Source: Casuarina equisetifolia (Eukaryota > Streptophyta > Magnoliopsida > Fagales > Casuarinaceae). Taken from it: a stretch of DNA of 64,000 nucleotides. Each line of letters starts with the position of its first letter. Position 1 is the stretch's first letter. Position numbers and translations under genes: made by a program. Location: contig CM052362.1 of assembly GCA_028551475.1 (NCBI GenBank), positions 22,550,021 to 22,614,020 of the forward strand, read 5' to 3'. Shown here piece after piece: positions 12,420 to 26,325 of the stretch. Below the pieces are notes generated by a model. The model ran no database searches and had not been told where the DNA came from. It saw only the letters and a list, made by a program, of their open reading frames with translations.

Positions 12420-15400
12420 TTAGTGTGTTTTAAGCTTCCATCCAACCTCAAGATCTTTAAGGATTGGGATTCCAGAACTATTCATGGAATTTAACAAACC
12501 TTCAGCTTGGATATCCCTTCCTGCAGACTTGTAGAAAAGCACAGCAGCATTGATAATAAACCTGTCTGATTCCGTAGAATCAGAAATTCGTTCAAAAAAT
12601 TTGATACCTTCTTCCACATGTCCATAGTCCAAGTAACCTCTCAGCATTGTCCGATTGCAAGTAAGGTCAGGATATAGACCAGCTGTGAGCAGCTTTCTAT
12701 AGACCCTTTCAGCTTCCGCTATCAGACCTGCCTTGGTAAAAGCAGAGAGTAAGAGGTTAAAATGAGCACAAGAAGGAGAAACCCCTCTTTTTTGCATAGA
12801 ATCAATGGTCTCCTCAGCTTCTGAGTATTTCAAACTATCAGTGTATGCCCGAATGAGGGAGAGGTAAGTAAAGGAATCGGGTGAGTAACCATCTCTCCGC
12901 ATAGCCTGAAAAAGCTTATCTGCTTCATGATGAAGTCCTGCGGTAGCGTATACATTGATCATAATATTGTAGCCAACCTGCATTTCCCAAGAAAAGAAAG
13001 GAATAAGCACTTTATTTTATGGCTAATGTTCCTCAAGAATTTTGGGGGACGGTAAAGACCAAGTGTTGCAGAACAGTATATCAAGACACTCTTCAAGTGT
13101 TAAAAGGAACAGATCCATGGAATGGTAGACCATATGCATATATGACCCAGTAGAGTGCCCTCCAGCATTGTACCCAACCAAAAATAATAAATGGCAGAAC
13201 TGGAGGGTATAGTCAAAGAGCTGGACTATAATTACAGACAATAATTTTTCTTATAATTTTTCTTGTTTTGACAAATGGCAGCATTTCCCATTGGATTCGC
13301 TGTATTAAGGAACATTGTGACCAACTACCACCATAAAAATATAAAACATTTTACCAGCAACAAATCTTTTTGTTTTCTTCTAACTACCATCATGTGCTAC
13401 TTTAGGTCTCGTTCAGTCCTGATACCAAAACTCTGAGCAATATATAAAACACGTGCTTACCATCCCAGGTTTTATTCCTTCTTCCTGCATTTTGGCGAAT
13501 AACTGGGAAGCTTCATGACTCTTACCTACAAAGCGGACAACTTTATGAGGTGTGGAATCACAACTTTTTAGTCTACCACATAGATTAAAGAAACAGCCGG
13601 GGGGCTAAAAAAAAAAAAAAGAAGGTAAAATTCGCCATACATCACAATCTAAAGAACTCTACACAGATTCAGCAGCTGGCTATGCCAACCAGTAGTTCAG
13701 AACAATGTGACTTCTCTTATATTTGCAGCATCTGCGGATCTGATTATCTTATATTGAGGTTTTTCTCACTATGAACTAAACCAGTGTGAGTATTGCAATT
13801 CCTAGGAAATGAAATCTCTTTTTGACACATTTCAGTACCAATATCAACAATAATCTTCTTAGTCTTTCTTATTTTTTTTCATTTGTCGGTTCCGCATGGA
13901 ATTAGAAGTAGAACTATACCAGCCTTCCCATAATAGCTAATCAAATTCATGTATGCCTTCTCATCGAGAGATAAACCCAACCCTCGAGCTGCATTGAACA
14001 TCTCCACAGCACTATCCAGCTTCCGACCTCTTCCATAAACACTGCACACAAAGTAAACTGGTATGAACTGCAACATTTCACTGGTATGATGCATGTATAG
14101 TTTCCAGACAAACAAAAGAACATTGAACTCGTACCTGATCATGGTATTAAATGTCTGAATTGATGGAGAAATTCCCAAGGAAAGCATGTGATCATAGATG
14201 CTAGAAGCAAAATTTAATTTACCTGCAAAATGAAGTTCATGGCCCATTACATGCATTCTTCTGCACATGTCAATTCAATAAACGACTTTGACTGGTTTAT
14301 ATCTACCTGCTTCTAGCATTGCTTTGATAAAGGTGTTGTATGCTACCGTATCAAGCTCCATGCTGCCTTCAAGACTCTCACAGATAACATTTTCTGCCTC
14401 TCTATGTTTACCTGCCAAAGTGTTGCCGTCACTATTGACTGAAATAGCCACAAGAATAACTGCAATTTTGAGGGCAATGTCTTTTCACTGAACTATTTAA
14501 TTCCAATTTTGAGGAATTTTTTATCTCATAACCTTCAAGTCAGCAAGGAATGATTTCAAAGAGCTAATAAACTAAGCAATGTTGGAACGCTATCATCTAT
14601 ACCTCTACAGCAAAGTAGGAGCTTACACAGGAAGAGGTACTTAACAGCTTACATTTGACAGACAAAAGTATTTATTAGGATACATTTCTAGAATATATAA
14701 AACAAAATCCATTACTTTTGAAGTCAAATGTGCAATACGCAGAGTAGTTTGTGAGACTGCCTCACCCATGAAACGTCCAAGAGTTTAGCACAGCATTTTT
14801 TTAGGGTCTTTTTATCTGAGTTATACTGAAAAAGGAACAAACAATTAGTTAGTTGGCTAAGCTTTCTACTCATACCACTATTTGTCAAAGCATTCACAAC
14901 CATGCTGATGGCAAAAGCATCCGAACCATGCCCTTTCTCAGCCAGCTTTTTGTAAAGTGAGTATGCTTCCTCTGGTTTGCCACACTTGGTATACGCATCA
15001 ATCATTGACTTATATATTAATTTCTCATCCGTAGAAGAATCTGCAACAGCTGCAAAGACTTCCTGGGCTTTTCTTAGATTGCGTTGCTTTGCATATGCAC
15101 TAATCAAAGAAGCAGTTGTCGCAGCCTCCAATCTGCAGCCAAGCTTGAACAACTGACTGGTAAGAGTTTCTGCTTTGATTACATCACCTGCATAGAATCA
15201 ATCTCAACCATACTTCAATTTCAAAATAAATGTATATCAAAAGCCATAAAGTTTTTATTCACAGGGACTTGCATTGACTAATTATAAATTATACTTCAAA
15301 TGAAACATCAAAATAGGTTTCTTGCCTTCTCTGATAAAGTTGTTAACAAGCTGACTCGCAATTGACAAGCCACCAGCACTCTCAAGCAACGACTTCAGTA

Positions 15401-17843
15401 GTTCTTCTGTTTTCTTCAAATTTCTATCTGCCAAATATAAATTTAGCATCACCACAAGAGCCATTTTGTCAGAATGGTCAAAGGCCAAATCATGGTCATC
15501 AATTTGCTTATCTCCCCTATGGTTACACAGAGTTCTAAAACATGTCTGGATGAACCGGTTATCCTTGAATGATTTGTCAGTACCCATCTTTTCTATCAGC
15601 TGCTCCGCATCTCCTAGCATTCTCTCCCTGCAATACACTTTCATAACAGTCTTGTAAAGCACTTCATCAAAATCTACTCTATCTTTCCTTATTTGAGAGA
15701 TAAAATGCTTGGCCTTATCCATCAAGTCCAGCCTGAGATACAAATTGAGCATATCATTACAAGAACTAGCATCTGGAAGTCCAGTCTTAGATAGAGCCTC
15801 AAATGTGACTTCGGCAGACTTCAAATCTTGCTTCATAACATAACATTGTAATAACACAATATAAGCAAATCTAGATAACCAAATGTTCCTTGACTTCATT
15901 AGCTCAATAATTTTCAGAGCTTTCTCAACATCTCCTGAATTGAGGTGGACTTGTGCCATTGCTAAATATGTTTTTTCATCACTAAGCAAGCCCAGCCGCT
16001 CAGTCTCTTCAAATGTTTTTTGGGCATCTTCATAAAGACCAAGTTTTCCATATATTCTTATGAGCAGACCATATATAACTTCATCAACTGGAATTTGTTT
16101 CCTTTCCATTTCTAAAAAGAGAGAAAGAGCTTTGGCATAATCCTCATTCTTGTAATACAGAGTTAAAAGTGAAGCACAGGTGTAGTTACTTGGAACTATC
16201 CCCTGGGATCTCATGTCCTCGAATAATCTTAAGGCTTCACCTCGGTTACCTTTTTTGCTACTTAAACTAATAAGTAAGCTATAAGTAACCTCCTCCGGAA
16301 CAAATCCATAACTCTTCATCTCAGCAAAAGCTGTGAAAGCCTCCTCATGAAGGCCCTCTTTAACAAGTGAACTTATGACTACTGAAAAAGTAAAATTATT
16401 GGGAGCAACCCTTTTATCCACCATTTGCCTCCAAACCTCTATGACCTTCCCATGAAGTGATTTCTTCTGCAAGGAGGATATCATGAAATTGAAAACTGAA
16501 ACGGAGAGGATAACTCCCCTCTCTTGTACAGCAGAAAAAAATGACAACATAGCCTTATGACGTCCCCATCTGGCATAGGTACAGAGCATGGTGCCACAAG
16601 CAACTTCGTCTGCTTCACATCCTGCTTCAAGCATCTCCAGGAAGGTCTCTTCAGCCAGCCTGATCTTTCCAACTTGCCCATATATGCGCAGGATAATTGT
16701 GTAGACAATAACACTAGGACGGTAGCTTAACTGTTCGAGCAGAAATCTATCACTACACTACATTAATATCCATGCTTTTGAAACAAAAAAATAAGTACAA
16801 ACGAACATTGAGTTTGTCGAGTTTCAGCTATTCAAGACCGTAAACATTGATTTAGGACTATCGCCTACTGCAATAAAAACACAGCATACTCTATTGGAGA
16901 AATTAACAAAAACAAAATAAATAAATAAATAAAAGAAGTGATTCAAAAAAGCTAACTATTTCAAAAACCCACCACCAAGAAGCCCTTCCTAACCCATCCA
17001 TCAACAAAAAATCCAAAAACTAAAAACAGAGAAGGAACAAGAAAATACCCATATTAAATCGACACAAATAAAAGCTATCAATAAATTCCATACACAGTCA
17101 CGATACGACTAAAAGGGAGTAATCACCGACATTACCTACAACTTCAAAGAACCATTGGAAAGAAGCCCCTCATTAACCCGCCCACCAAGCAAAACAATTT
17201 CCAAAAAGAATATCAAGGTGTTACGATTTCCAAGAATTCACAATGGCCAGATGAAATCCACAAATTCCAACCGCAATTAACAATTCCCAGAAAAAGCCAA
17301 CCAATGACCAACCTGAAGTTTCATCCAAGCAAAGAAGTCCCTCGCCTGCCTCCACCCTCTCTGCTCCTTCAGCACCGTACACATCTCCCTGAAACTGAGT
17401 TTACCCACGAACGACGCCATAACCTGCCTCATATCATACCCGCCCTCGCCCTTCTCAGCGAGGGCCCTCACTTTCTGTATGGCCGCCACTACGTGCCGTC
17501 CGTACAGGTGCCCATTCCTGTCATCCTGGAGATAGCGCACCATCTGCTCCGGGGAACGCTTTATCCACCTAGGCGTCTGAGCGTGCGGGCCCTGGTTCTT
17601 CCGCAGCTGGCTGAGGTACCTAGCCTTGGCCTTGATTATACGCCGCGCGTTGTCGTCGGAGAGTGGGTTCTTGGGGTTCCTCGAACGCTGCTTGGGCTTG
17701 CTCGGATCGTTGCCGTCGCTGAGCGACCACGGGTCAGGCGTAATGGAGGAGCGGATACGCATTCTGCGTTTTCTGGAGGACGGATTTGGAGTAGGAAAAA
17801 GTGGGTTGGTGGTGAGGAGGAAGGAGGATTTAAGGCCCTCCAT
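12420..17843 (-). CDS. EMB976: P-class pentatricopeptide repeat protein, EMB976 (At5g27270) ortholog
   Basis: RNA-binding PPR protein; the Arabidopsis ortholog is required for embryo development and is expected to act in an organelle. Eight exons on the minus strand: 17843-17313, 16730-15326, 15187-14876, 14411-14307, 14222-14135, 14041-13920, 13525-13461 and 12977-12420. They join in frame to 1061 residues, close to the Arabidopsis protein. The N-terminus (MEGLKSSFLLTTNPLFPTPN, then RKRRMRIRSS) looks like a plastid transit peptide. A conserved pre-repeat block follows (RGWRQARDFFAWMKLQ), then about twenty 35-residue P-type repeats (for example YTIILRIYG, CGTMLCTYARWG, YLAMAQVHLNSGDVEKA) to the C-terminus. 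No DYW or E domain is seen. Intron 2 has a GC donor (15325/15324). The repeats overlap exon ends in the usual way and no stop is seen. Confidence 0.95.
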
Positions 17844-20725
17844 TTCACCACTGATGCTGCTTCTGGTCTGTGAATTTGCTCCGCGGGAAAGTTTAAACCC
17901 TGTCGAGAAAGTTTTGTTGGTTGAAGAGGGTTTAGTGTAGAGGATGACGACGTTCCATTGTTTCGGTCCCGAGAATTCCGCAGTATCCACTAGATGAGAT
18001 ACAGAGACAATAATCTTACCCATTTATCGTTTTCTTTCCTTTTTTTTAGTTAAAAATATGGATAAAGTCTTTTACTTGATTGGTTAATGACATCGATTAT
18101 ATCTGCTTCTGAAATTTTGAAAATTTTATTCTTCAATTTAAATAATTTTCTTTATTGTTTTCATATGACTCGACTCAGATATTTGTTAATAAATCTGGAT
18201 ACCTAATGTATAATGAGTATACAAGTTAATATGTTGATAACGTTTGATAATTATTGTTTTTTATACAAGTTAATATGCTGACAATATGTATGTGTCTTGA
18301 TCATCAAATTAAAATAGTTACCTTAAAAATTAATCTCAATGATATGTTTTATTTAAATATCATCATCATCTTAACCTCTTAAAAACCTAAACATGTTACG
18401 AGTCTTACAAGATAATAATAAACCATCATACTTTGTAATTAAAATCTCAGCTATTCATTATATAAAAGCATATACTTAAGTGGTTGCATGCTTGGTTAAT
18501 TTAGATAAGTTTTTAATAAGAATTAATTTTGACATCATTTATTATGTGTCTTAATTATTAAATAAAAAAACTTAGGCCTAAATGCTAGCCTCTACTTATC
18601 TTTATTTAAATGTCATCGCCAATTTGAACTCTAACAAGTCCAAGCTTTACTACACCTATAACTTTGCAACACAACATATGATAACTATTATTTTTAATCC
18701 AACTTTATATGGCAAATTTATAAAAACTTGATGGTTGATAATGAAATGAGTAGATGAAGTTACAAAAAAATATTATACATGAGTCTAAATTTGAATACTA
18801 CAATGAAAATTATTCAATTTCTTTGTTTTTTTATAATAACATCAATAACATGACATAAGAATAATAGATATCAATAATTGTATGAGAATAATAGAGGATT
18901 TCATTTTAAAAAGAGGTTCAACAAGACAATTATACTAGCAAACATTGCATTATTTATTTGAATTATTTTAAGTATGAAATTTTTAAAAAATAAAATTTAA
19001 AAATAATCAAATTATTTGATGAGATCGTGAAAATTTAGACATGTTACATTAAAATCTAAATATTAATAATACATGAAAAATTATTCCGACCTATACAAGG
19101 ACAAGTAATATTAATGTTCGGGGACAATGGAAATGGAGGATCCCATCTGAGAACGATGTAAGAAAAGATTATTACGGTAAAACGTTCAAACCCATTAAGA
19201 CCAAAACTTGTCTGAAATTCAAGCCCATTGCCATTTACTTTTTGAAGTTCCCCAAATATTCAATGCATATCAGGACCATTTTTCACCGCAAGAATCCTAA
19301 AAACAAAAGCAGGGTTCAATAATTCAAGTTCTACATTTTACAAGACAAAGTTTGAACTGAAATCATGGTCCATGATCATCATGTTTCTGGACCTTTGTTG
19401 TGATGGATCAAACATCTTGCATTCACGTGGCAAAAGGTGGGTTTCCTATGGTAATAATTGAAGGACCCTTTGTGTGTCCTTCGCTTCAATTACTAACTTT
19501 TGGACCCAACAGCCCTCCTTTTTTTCCCTAACCTTTCCGTGACGCAGAAGCTTCCTCTGAAAACGAAAGAATCTTGTCTCCCCTCCTCTCATCAAAGCTT
19601 TATCCCATTCTTTTACCTTTTCTGCTCTTGGACTCTACAAATTCAAGGTACGAAAATCTGTTTGGCATAAAGGAAAATCTAATGTTATTGTCTTTTTATT
19701 TGCTAGGTAATCTTGAGCTTGTAAGGGTTTAGGTTATTAAGAGTATTCAAATGAAGCAATCAGCAACTAACCATTATTTGAGACAATAATGTTATTTTAT
19801 TTTATTTTATTTTATTTTATTTTTTTAGTTGAGAAGGGAAGAGATTTCGAGCCCTTTATCTAGTGGATTTCGAGCTCCTTGACTTTTTACCATTAAGCTA
19901 AGAGTATGCCCCAAACAAGAATGTTAAGACTGGACAAGAAATCAAGAGGCTAAAATTGATAGATTATATGTGTTTCCTAATAAATACACTAACGGCTCCA
20001 TAGACAAACGGTTTTAGTGCATATTTTTGATTCATTATATATGGAAAACACAAAACTTTGATTACACAGTAGATCCGTGAAAGGTCATCATAAGGTTCAT
20101 CGTAATTTGACAATGGAGGCACCTGGTTGTTTGTTTATTATTTAGTTTTTTGCAAAAGTCTTGGCCAACCAAAACCAAACCCTCATAGGGTTGTTCTCTC
20201 TTTTCCGAGCGCTTGAACAAGGGGTTCGCTCAACCTCTTTCTCCTTTGTTTGCTCCATCTCCTTGCACCTTTGACCTTCCTTCTTAGATCGCAACATTAA
20301 CCTCAGGCATGCTCATCTCCTCCGTTTGCTGAATCCTTGGAGGGAAAGACCCAGTTCAGAAATCTACTCTTCTTGGCCGCAAAAAAATACGGAGACTGAG
20401 GCTTCTCTACCTGTCACTGGTGCCCATCCCGCTTTCTTCTTTCTTGCCCGCTTCCCCTTGAGGTAAGCTCTCTTTTGGGTTACCCTCCAACCACAGGGAC
20501 ACTAAATTTCACAGCTATTTTTCTCTTGTTTATTGTATTTATTTTTTATTTTATTTTTATTTTTATTCCATATTGGAGTGTACTAAAAGCACCCGCATAT
20601 TTTGAGGTCGGTTATCATCTGGGTTTTCCTCCAAGGTAATAAACTGCGACGATTTTTGCTTAACTTTAGTTTTTCTGTTCTTTAATTTCTGGGTAGAGTA
20701 CGAACGATAACTGGAAGGAGCCCCC
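17844..20725. other. Divergent promoter spacer between EMB976-like and DP genes
   Basis: About 2.9 kb, very AT-rich from 18050 to 19100, with no supported coding region. A TTTTA pentanucleotide run lies at about 19792-19820. The last 1 kb is more GC-rich and CT-rich and probably contains the DP promoter and 5' UTR. GT-like donor sites near 19649 and 20461 would allow a 5' UTR intron, but I cannot place one. Confidence 0.5.
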
Positions 20726-23700
20726 ATGGGGACAAGGAACCAGCAATTGAGTCGAGAAGAAGAGGAGGAGGACGAGCTACCGGGTCGTGCCGCCACGACG
20801 ATTTCGGGCCAGTCGGTGTCTACAAGCCGTAGCGTAGGATCGCCATCAAGCCGGAGTGAGCAGACGATGGCTACTCCCGCCAGTGATAGCACTTTGTTTA
20901 GACTAAACCATCTTGACATACACGGTGACGATGCTGGATCGCAAGGCGCTGTTGGGTGAGTCCGTTTGTTTAAGTTTCTTTCTGAGCGTGTGTTAAAAAA
21001 TTTACGGATAATTCACATAGGATCGCTGAATTTGATTGCATGTTGGGAGTTGTTATGTCTAAGGGTTTATGACAAGAATATGTAAGACATTCTATCACGG
21101 GGAATCTGCTGCTGGGTTCATTACTGTGCTAGTTGTTAAAATATGTCACTTTTTAACATTCTTATTTGGAGGGTCTTCAAAAGGATTATGTTGATAACTT
21201 CCTTTGTCTGGATTGGTGAAATCGTTCACGTACTTTACAAAACGTGTAATTAAGTAAGGTCGAGAAAGTTGAAATTTTGGAATTTGGATTTTATGTTGTA
21301 GAAAAGCATACATATATTTGATATTTATCTTGTGATTTCCCTATTAGTATCCATGATTCACTAATCTGATCTTGGAGGTGAGCTATTTTCATTCTGTAGT
21401 CTTAATTAGTGATTAGTTGCCTTTTTGTTTCACCATGGCCATAGTTTTTATTTTTTTTTGAACAAGGAATTTTTAATCTTTTGTTTTTTAATTGCTTACT
21501 AAGTATCAGTCTCTAACCAGTAGCAAGAAGAAAAAGAGAGGACAACGGGCTGTTGGAGGTGATAAGAGTGGGAGAGGACTCCGCCAATTCAGCATGAAAG
21601 GTATTAGATCTATCCTCATCTCTCTGTTCTCAGCTTTATTTCTTTAGACTTCTCTCATAAAATATTAAAGTTTTTGCCTAGTTTTGAGTTGATGTTAAGC
21701 AAAGATTTCATTGCATATACCCGATCTTGGGAGGTGAAGTTCTATACTATCTTTGTTGTTGGAGAAAGGAAGGAGAGGATTGGATCTCTTATTGGAGAGA
21801 GGAAACGATAGGGATTTGTTCTCCTCTTGTCCGGATGTTTAGAAGGAAAGGAGATTTAGCTAGTTATCCTTTGTTAGACAACTGCAAATTAATGGAGGCA
21901 TGCTTTTTATTTATCAATGTGTCATTTCTTTAACATTTTCAATTGTTTCACGCTGTGGGTGTTCTGGTGATTATAGAAAAGCAATGCTTTTAGCTTTTCC
22001 TCTTGTCCCAAATCTGGCCACTTTTGGTTAGAGTTGGATAAGATGTAGAAATGGATCATTGTTTCCTTCCCTGTAAACTCGTTTTTCCCTCTAAATCTTA
22101 TGATCCAATGAGCTTTCAAGTTTTTCATGCGGAAAGTATTCTTGGTTGTTTGCTGTTCGGAGGATGAACATTGTTTTAGATGAGTAGATGGCAATATTTT
22201 TTTTTTTCATATTTTGTAGTGAAACAAACAGTTAGCAAACACAAATTTCCAACTGTTTCTCACGAATGATACTTCTTGATATTGTTCAGTGTGTGAAAAA
22301 GTGGAAAGCAAGGGGAGAACTACTTACAACGAGGTGAGAAGATTAGTTGAAGTCATTCTTTTAATCTTGTTTATTGGTTTTTGTGGAAATTATAATGTTC
22401 ATTTACCACTACCATTCTGAGCATTTTTAGTAATCTCTAGGTTGCAGATGAGCTTGTGGCAGAATTTGCTGACCCTAGCAACAGTGGCACATCCCCAGAT
22501 CAGGTTCACTATTCTTTGGCCACTCAAATAAACTTGTTTTCTGTGTTCCAATTGATATATGCAATTTCAAGGTTGAAACTGGAACTTAATGATGTATGTC
22601 TTCCTTTGTTCTTTTGTTTTTATTTCTTTTCCCTCTTCGAACTTCTTTGTGGCAGCAACAATATGATGAGAAAAACATCCGGCGCAGGGTGTATGATGCC
22701 CTAAATGTCCTCATGGCAATGGATATCATATCCAAGGATAAAAAGGAGATACAATGGAAAGGCCTGCCTCGAACTAGCCTTAATGATATTGAAGAACTAA
22801 AGGTCTGATTGCATTTCATGTCCTATCTGTATTGAATAGACTTTCTGTAATCATTATCCCAGATCTAATATGAGCCTTAAATTTAATGGATACAGACAGA
22901 ACGTCTAGTACTCAGAAATAGAATTGACAAGAAAGCTGCATATTTGCAAGAACTGGAGGAACAAGTATGGCTATATTCAAACTCTCTATCTGTTATGTAT
23001 ATCATCACTTAGGCTTGAACTTCTTCTTTGCATGTGCATTCTTGGGAAACTTATCCATTTTGTCTTTTCCCTCTTTTACTTTTTGGAACAATATTTAGTT
23101 CAAGAAAAAAGAAAAAAAAAACCTCCTGATTGTGTCTGTTCTCTAACTTCTTATTTCCTTCCATCAAGTTCATAGGTCTTCAGAACCTCATACAACGTAA
23201 TGAGCAATTGTACAGCTCTGGAGATACTCCAACGGGGGGTGTTGCTTTGCCATTTATTCTGGTTCAGGTACAATTCTTCTTGATATTTTCCTTGTACCAT
23301 TAGTTTGTCCATTCTGCAAGTAGATTTAAAAATTGCTATGTTTTGAAGTTTTACTGTGACTGACCTGTCCTAAATTTGTGTCTCTAAGTTTAAATTGTAG
23401 TTTAACCAATAAATATTTATTCCAATAGCACTTCCTTACCCTATAAAAATGGGGGTGCTGTGCATTGGCGTGTAACCAAATGATCGGAAAAGGGGAAAAG
23501 AAAAAAGTTCTAGCTGCAATTGGTTGGTGTGGAGTGACAAACAGTGTTTGCTAAGCTGGACTCCTGCATTTATTTGATTCATGAAACGGTGAATGAGACA
23601 TGTAGACCTTATTCTTCTTGGATGAGTTTTATGTTTTCTGACTTCTTGGATCATTGGCTTTCATATTGTGGACAAATTATAAGAGCAATAGATTTACCCT

Positions 23701-26325
23701 CCTGCTCAGGATTGTATATCAGGTTTAACTTTCCAGTAATTAGTTCTGGCTATTGTTTCCATACAGTTTTCAGCCAAGATTGACCTTACTGCTAAGATTT
23801 AAACCTTGTTGTCCCCCTTATTTTCTTATTCTGTTTTTACTAATATTTTCTATTTACTGCCTGACGCTTTTCCAGTTTCACCTCATTTTGTGGTCAGTCT
23901 TATCTGAAGAGTTTTCTTGTTGGTTGGCTTAAGGGATTTAAATCTACAATATTGTGATCCTTAAATTTTCACAGTTTCTTGTGGTAATATGTTAAATAAC
24001 CGTATGAATAGATGGTGGACTATGCTATGTAATTGTGCTTGGTAAGGTTAATATCTAGGAATATTCTCTCTTAGAAATTTTAAAATACGGTTGAGCCAGT
24101 TGTTCTTTTTTCTCTTTAGAAACATGCAACACATGTGCATAAGCTGCAAAAGAGGACAAAGAATCAATCTTCTCCTGCTATCTTGACCTTCAAAACAGTT
24201 CTCATATCTGGACTTCGCAAAATTTGAGTGTGAACAGCATTGCAAGTTATATTTCTCTATGAATTTTTTTTTTCTTTTCTCTTTTTGCCTCTTGCTATTT
24301 ATACCTAGGTGAGATGTTTCTTATTCTTGGATCATCTTGTCTTATCTGGGAGGTAACAACCTCATAGGCATGAATGGCTATAGTTTTGAACCAATGACTA
24401 AGCAATTATCCTTATTTTGTGAATTTAAAGCCTATAGATTGTAAAATTGCAAATTTTTATCATTTGTACGTATGCATCTTAAGGTATCTTTTTTTCTTTT
24501 CTAAAGTGTGTTCATGGTCTAGTGATTCATATTGAACCTGAAGTGCAACAATTAATATGTGAATGTATGTTTCCAATTTTGTGTAAGTGGAACGAAAATG
24601 TTTTACTACTTTCTTTTTTGTTTGTAATCTAAGATTTTTTGTAATTGGTGATTCATGTTTCGTCTTTTAATATGCTTATGCCTAATCTCTTTCTTGTCTC
24701 TATCATCTTTCTGTTTTGTTTTCTGGGTTGCATCCAAGTCTCTTCAAATTTTTCTGCGGTACTCCCTAAAATATGTAATGTTTCCAAACCAACCCCCCCT
24801 CCTTTCCCACACAATGTCCATACACTCTTGGGCTTCATTCTGTGCTTGACAAATTTTTGTATTTGACCAAAACTAACTGCCATAGTTTGATCCCTACGTC
24901 AAGCAGAAGTATAGAACATATGAATGTCAGTGGTTTACTAGTTCGTGTATTGAGTCTCTAGTAACTTGATTTCGATTACCAGGATAAATGAATAGAATAT
25001 ATTGATTCTTCTTGGCCCATTGATCCAATTTGATCATGTGTAGGTCTGTTGTAAATTGTTCATCCAAACATTTGGTCAATTGATCTTGTCCATTGATTCA
25101 AATCACTCTGGGAACTAACGTAGTTAAATCAATCATGACCTAATTGGGATTTTTCCTCCTTAATAGGATTTGGTATATGCTTGGTTCAAGGCAAATCTGA
25201 AAAAGATGGTATCATATCTTGTTGATCTAAATCAGTGCGACAAATTTGGTTTAATTTATTTTGTATTCTAGAATGAGGGCACTTGGAGTGGATGAGACAA
25301 TTAGTTAATGATTTGATGGTAGATCTAGTGGGTATGATCCTAATCTTCATTTTTTCCCTGTCTGTATGGAATTCAGGCTTGTCAAAATTGAATTTCAAGC
25401 AGCTTTTGCCTATGTAAGGGATAGCTTATGGCTAGGGGAGTTTTTTTTTTTTTTTTGTAGATAGGTGAATTAAGTTAGCCCACCTAGGTTGAGAAAAGTG
25501 AGGATATACATAGATGTTTAAAATATGCTGCTACTTTACAAAAGTTATGCTTTGGTATTATTACATATACTCGGCGTGTTCACTCTTTCTAATTACCATT
25601 CTTTCATCAAATCTTTAAACGGATAGTATCTATGTCTTATAGTGCTGGAGAGTGTTGAAAATTTGTTGACATTTATCCTTCATTCGCAGTGCCTTAGTGT
25701 AGTGAGAATGTCTCAAGCATTCTTAGATATTCCTGTTGATTCTTCATGTCTCTCATTTCCTTTCTCTTGATGTTGAGAACTGTAGACACGTCCTCATGCA
25801 ACTGTCGAAGTGGAAATATCAGAAGATATGCAGCTGGTACATTTTGACTTCAACAGGTAAAGCACCCTGGGAGCCTCCTTAATTCAGTTCCCCCAAATCA
25901 GTTGATCAGTAGTGGAAATGTTGAATGCTCATATAATCCCCATCTGAGAATCAAAGTGTTTTTCTACCTCAAATATCATATTCATCAGTTGGCAACCGAC
26001 CAAGCATAATCTCTAGACTCTGGTTCTGTTCAAGTTCTTATATATATTGGTGACTCACATTTTGATTTTATTTGTTCCTATTTGCAGCACCCCATTTGAG
26101 CTCCACGACGACAACTACGTTCTGAAGGCAATGAAATTTTGTGACAGACCACAAACTGATGATATGGCGCACAATTTTTCAGCAGATGGAGGTGAGGGTT
26201 CTAGCATGTCAGGCATGTATCAACAGCAGATCCCTCTTCCTCCGGTACCAAACACAACGGGTAGGCCTCCCACCTCACCGCCTCTTCCCGGAATACTCAA
26301 GGCCCGTGTCAAGCATGAGCATTGA
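20726..26325 (+). CDS. DPB: E2F dimerisation partner transcription factor (DP)
   Basis: Partner of E2F in the heterodimer that binds TTTSGCGS sites and controls G1/S genes in the nucleus. Nine exons: 20726-20955, 21521-21600, 22290-22333, 22441-22503, 22656-22802, 22896-22964, 23169-23267, 25786-25856 and 26088-26325, giving 346 residues. Parts in order: an acidic/Ser-rich N-terminus; a basic KKKKRGQR stretch; the winged-helix DNA-binding domain from [20 protein letters not shown] to the DP signature [20 protein letters not shown] and [10 protein letters not shown]; the coiled-coil dimerisation region ([20 protein letters not shown]); the beta-rich domain with [18 protein letters not shown] and [13 protein letters not shown]; and a Pro-rich tail. 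A or B type is not fully decided; the short Pro-rich tail favours DPB. Intron 7 is long (2.5 kb). Confidence 0.93.
23268..25785 (+). other. Long intron 7 of the DP gene
   Basis: 2.5 kb intron with a GT donor at 23268 and AG at 25785. It is AT-rich, with a T run near 25441-25457. The open frames in it are short, match nothing I recognise and occur on both strands. No nested gene or transposon is supported. Confidence 0.6.

Noticed and set aside
17304..17940. Long plus-strand open frames (up to 189 codons) opposite the EMB976 exon 1
   Set aside because: They are antisense shadows of the GC-rich first coding exon; the minus frame gives a clear family match.
19830..19920. Possible tRNA-like sequence near the DP promoter
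   Set aside because: Contains a TTTCGAGCC-like word but no cloverleaf arms or acceptor pairing that I could fold.
20563..20919. Minus-strand 118-codon frame opposite DP exon 1
   Set aside because: Low-complexity Ser run complementary to the Glu-rich DP exon; no domain.
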